NCBI GenBank assembly: GCA_012511245.1
Contig: JAAZGM010000147.1
Location: 1 to 30,128, forward strand
Length of the DNA: 30,128 nucleotides
Source: Methanomicrobiales archaeon
GTDB lineage: Archaea > Halobacteriota > Methanomicrobia > Methanomicrobiales > Methanoculleaceae
Direction: 5' to 3'
The position numbers were made by a program, and so were the translations under genes. The notes below the pieces were generated by a model, which saw only the letters and a list, made by a program, of their open reading frames with translations, did not search any database and had not been told where the DNA came from. Positions 28,229 through 30,128 of this stretch are shown here, piece by piece; within the stretch, counting starts at the first letter, position 1, and every line of letters begins with the position of its first letter.

Positions 28229-29332
28229 TCAGCCCATGAGGTAATCGAGAGCCCTGAGGTATGACCCGGGGCGATCGTGGGCATGGCCGGCGAGGTAGTT
28301 ATGGAGATTCACGGTGCTCTCGGCCTCACCGAGCATGGCGTTGTATGCCTCCGCTGCACGGTTGTAAGCGCTGATCAGCCTGTTGTATTCAGAGACGAGA
28401 CGGTTGTATTCCCGGATATATCCCGCCCGGGAGAGTTCCGTCATCCTTGCATCGAGCGCCGCAAGAGCCTCCCCATCCGCTTCGAGCTCGCGGGTGCGCA
28501 CCACGAGTTCCTCGTTGAGTTCCTCAACCCTGTCGCGGGAGAGGGTGAGGGCACGTTCGATCACCGCGACCTCTCCAGAGGCGGTATAGAACCCATCTCC
28601 ATCCCCGACCGGTATCACCAGGGGCTCAGAGGAGAGGTACGCCCCATCCGCAAGCGCTGCAGGCGGGATGCCGACGTAACTTATGTTTGTGGTCTCGATG
28701 TAGGCGTAGGACGTGTTGAGGTAGCAGCACCCGACGCTCTTCACACCGACGGCCATGTGTTCTTCCTCCCCGAAGTAGAAGAGCGCCGTCCCGTATCCTT
28801 CCCGTGCAAGGAGCGCCGCAAGGAGAAGGCTCTTGTCGTCACAGTCGCCCTCGCCGTCCACGTAGGTCTCGATCGGGAACTTCGGTTCGATCGCCAGGGT
28901 ATCGGTCTTATGAGGGATGGATTGCACGAAGACCGCGATCAGCTCGATGTAGCGATCGCCGTCGAGATCTTCCCGCTCCCGGATATCACGGAGTGCCGCG
29001 AGCAGATCGGTATAAAACGGCTCCTGGTGAGGATCGTCTGCAAACGCCAGGTAGTAGATGGGTATCCACTCTTCTCTGGCGAGGTCTTCGTAGAGGTAGA
29101 GCTGGCGGTCGGCCGCCTTTGCGCCGGTGTAGGCTGCCGGATCGGGCTCGATCCGGATCGTCTCCTCCCCGCCCTCGAAGGGGAAGGTGTAGACCAGCGC
29201 ACCCATTGGGGGCGCCCCATCGATCGGCACGATGGCCGGCGGGACGACAGGGGGATGGAGAAGGCCGCCCATACACCCGGCCGTGAGGATCACGACGGCG
29301 AGGGCGAGGGCGGTGAAGATTCGGTGCAGCAT
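28229..29332 (-). CDS. Lipoprotein with transglutaminase-like domain and coiled-coil tail
   Basis: The 367-aa product starts with a signal peptide, MLHRIFTALALAVVILTAGC, whose lipobox LTAGC puts lipidated Cys20 at the membrane surface. A transglutaminase-like Cys-His core follows: Cys164 in YVDGEGDCDDKSLLLAALL and His192 in EEEHMAVGV, with YIETT (211-215) supplying a possible third member. Residues 255-345 are a coiled coil, including REYNRLVSEYNRLISAYN with Tyr-Asn every seven residues (309, 316, 323, 330). It may act as an extracellular protease or cross-linking/scaffold protein; activity is not shown. The longer upstream frame is not used, as the signal peptide fixes the start. Confidence 0.85.
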   Translation of the reverse strand: MLHRIFTALALAVVILTAGCMGGLLHPPVVPPAIVPIDGAPPMGALVYTFPFEGGEETIRIEPDPAAYTGAKAADRQLYLYEDLAREEWIPIYYLAFADDPHQEPFYTDLLAALRDIREREDLDGDRYIELIAVFVQSIPHKTDTLAIEPKFPIETYVDGEGDCDDKSLLLAALLAREGYGTALFYFGEEEHMAVGVKSVGCCYLNTSYAYIETTNISYVGIPPAALADGAYLSSEPLVIPVGDGDGFYTASGEVAVIERALTLSRDRVEELNEELVVRTRELEADGEALAALDARMTELSRAGYIREYNRLVSEYNRLISAYNRAAEAYNAMLGEAESTVNLHNYLAGHAHDRPGSYLRALDYLMG

Positions 29333-29432
29333 GGGATTCGGGTGAAATCTGGCAGGTCGGTAGTGAGGGCGGCGAGAAACCCGGGGCATACCATCATCCC
29401 CGGCATTTACATCTCCCCTTCTGTTGTCGGCG

Positions 29433-29447
29433 GGAGTATTTATGCGG
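29433..29447 (-). promoter_or_regulatory. TATA box of the lipoprotein gene
   Basis: The minus strand reads CCGCATAAATACTCC. The centre at about 29440 predicts transcription from about 29414, giving a leader of about 80 bases. That is long for this window, where other leaders are mostly under 20 bases. Confidence 0.6.
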
Positions 29448-29541
29448 TGCCCAGGAGAGATGGCATCGTCCAGTCCACCGCTCACTTTCGCCATACGGCG
29501 GATATGTTGAAGAGCGGCAAGGTCAAACCCTGACCGGGAGA

Positions 29542-30128
29542 ATGGCATACCCGTTCAATCAAGGATGGAGGCCGGTTCCGGGTTCCCGGTCGCCCTTCAT
29601 CTGCCGCTCTGAGGATGAGGAGGCACGGAGACTCCGGGATAGCCTCATTGCCGGGTGCCGGGGACAGGCGATCGAGGATCTCTTCTGCGGCCGCGAGGTG
29701 GCATGCCCTTCCGGGGCGTGCTATGCCATAGAGTCCCAGAGCCCTATGAACCTTGATGCCCGGGATCCGCTCCGGGCGGCATCCGCTCTTCTTGGCGACC
29801 TCACCCTGATCCGCGGCATCGGTGAGGCGACACGACGGCGCCTGGAGGGGCAGGGCTGCCGGACGATCGCCGATCTTGCAGGCGAACCGCGTTACTGCCG
29901 GGATGCGGCCCGGCTGCTTGACTCGATAGAAAAAGGGGATACCCGCGATCTCACGGAGCAGATCGGGCGGCGGCGACAGAGCGACCCGCTCATCCTTGAG
30001 GCCAGCCGGTTCCATGCACCCGAAGATCTCGTCTTCCTCGATATCGAGACGATGGGGCTCTTCTCGCGGCCGATCATCCTCATCGGCCTTGCCCGGGTGA
30101 GCGGGGGTTCGATCGCCGTCCGGCAGTA
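29542..30128 (+). CDS. HhH plus RNase H-like (YprB-type exonuclease-like) protein, truncated by window edge
   Basis: The frame is open from the ATG at 29542 (preceded by GGGAG) to the window end, 195 codons so far. Residues about 80-125 read LIRGIGEATRRRLEGQGCRT then IADLAG, a helix-hairpin-helix that binds DNA or RNA. From about 170 the frame has APEDLVFLDIETMGLFSRPI, where the D-x-E after a hydrophobic strand is the first pair of acidic residues of a DnaQ/RNase H-like exonuclease (the YprB/RNase_H_2 type). The remaining acidic residues are beyond the window. The N-terminal 70 residues are Cys-containing with no clear family. It is divergent from the lipoprotein gene. Confidence 0.82.
   Translation, partial: MAYPFNQGWRPVPGSRSPFICRSEDEEARRLRDSLIAGCRGQAIEDLFCGREVACPSGACYAIESQSPMNLDARDPLRAASALLGDLTLIRGIGEATRRRLEGQGCRTIADLAGEPRYCRDAARLLDSIEKGDTRDLTEQIGRRRQSDPLILEASRFHAPEDLVFLDIETMGLFSRPIILIGLARVSGGSIAVRQ

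Overview
The window is archaeal and looks like a Methanomicrobiales methanogen, most probably Methanoculleus or a close relative. The evidence is a eukaryote-like translation/transcription gene set (aIF2-gamma, L40e, S24e, S27ae, RpoE', Spt4, a Kae1-Bud32 fusion), an AglB oligosaccharyltransferase, a methanogen-type YcaO, NikR, SufBC, TATA-box promoters and GC-rich coding sequence. The species is inferred from gene content; no search was run.

Layout. (1) 1-1895 is an accessory, partly decayed stretch lying against the 3' end of tRNA-Val. It holds a truncated winged-helix gene with an 18-bp palindrome at its promoter, remnants of a broken small operon, an antitoxin-like 57-aa ORF convergent with a RelE-like toxin, a frameshifted antitoxin, and a ribbon-helix-helix ORF that runs into the antisense of tRNA-Val. 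It resembles the edge of an integrated element or a toxin-antitoxin graveyard. (2) 1896-2042 holds tRNA-Val(CAC) and tRNA-Gly(TCC). (3) 2117-3965 holds an HtpX-type membrane protease and a divergent protein with a DUF1917/phosphothreonine-lyase-like domain. (4) 4035-9922, all on the minus strand, is the conserved archaeal information-processing cluster: aIF2-gamma, PIN protein, RpoE', Spt4, dephospho-CoA kinase, S24e, S27ae, Kae1-Bud32, XTP pyrophosphatase, L40e. (5) 10131-12069 holds NikR, a DUF2098-type protein and YcaO. (6) 12202-24091, minus strand, is a long cell-surface glycosylation operon. GlmM, two nucleotidyltransferase/acyltransferase proteins and GlmS supply UDP-GlcNAc. A hexapeptide acyltransferase, a DegT aminotransferase and a GT4 glycosyltransferase modify or assemble glycans. 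AglB transfers them to protein, and a histone-deacetylase-fold protein is last. (7) 24129-27849, minus strand, is SufC, SufB, Pcm, a cyclase-family protein and a Cys-rich unknown. (8) 27850-28228 has no confident gene. (9) 28229-30128 holds a transglutaminase-like lipoprotein and, divergently, a truncated gene with helix-hairpin-helix and RNase H-like segments.

Most of the window is ordinary, well-packed methanogen core genome. The points most worth a second look are the tRNA-Val-adjacent island with its operator-like repeats, the strong hairpin with its own TATA-like box between ycaO and the deacetylase, the probable CTG start of the pyrophosphatase, the overlapping divergent promoters of DUF2098 and ycaO, and the repeat at the nikR promoter. 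I did not find a clear complete new defence or metabolic system.
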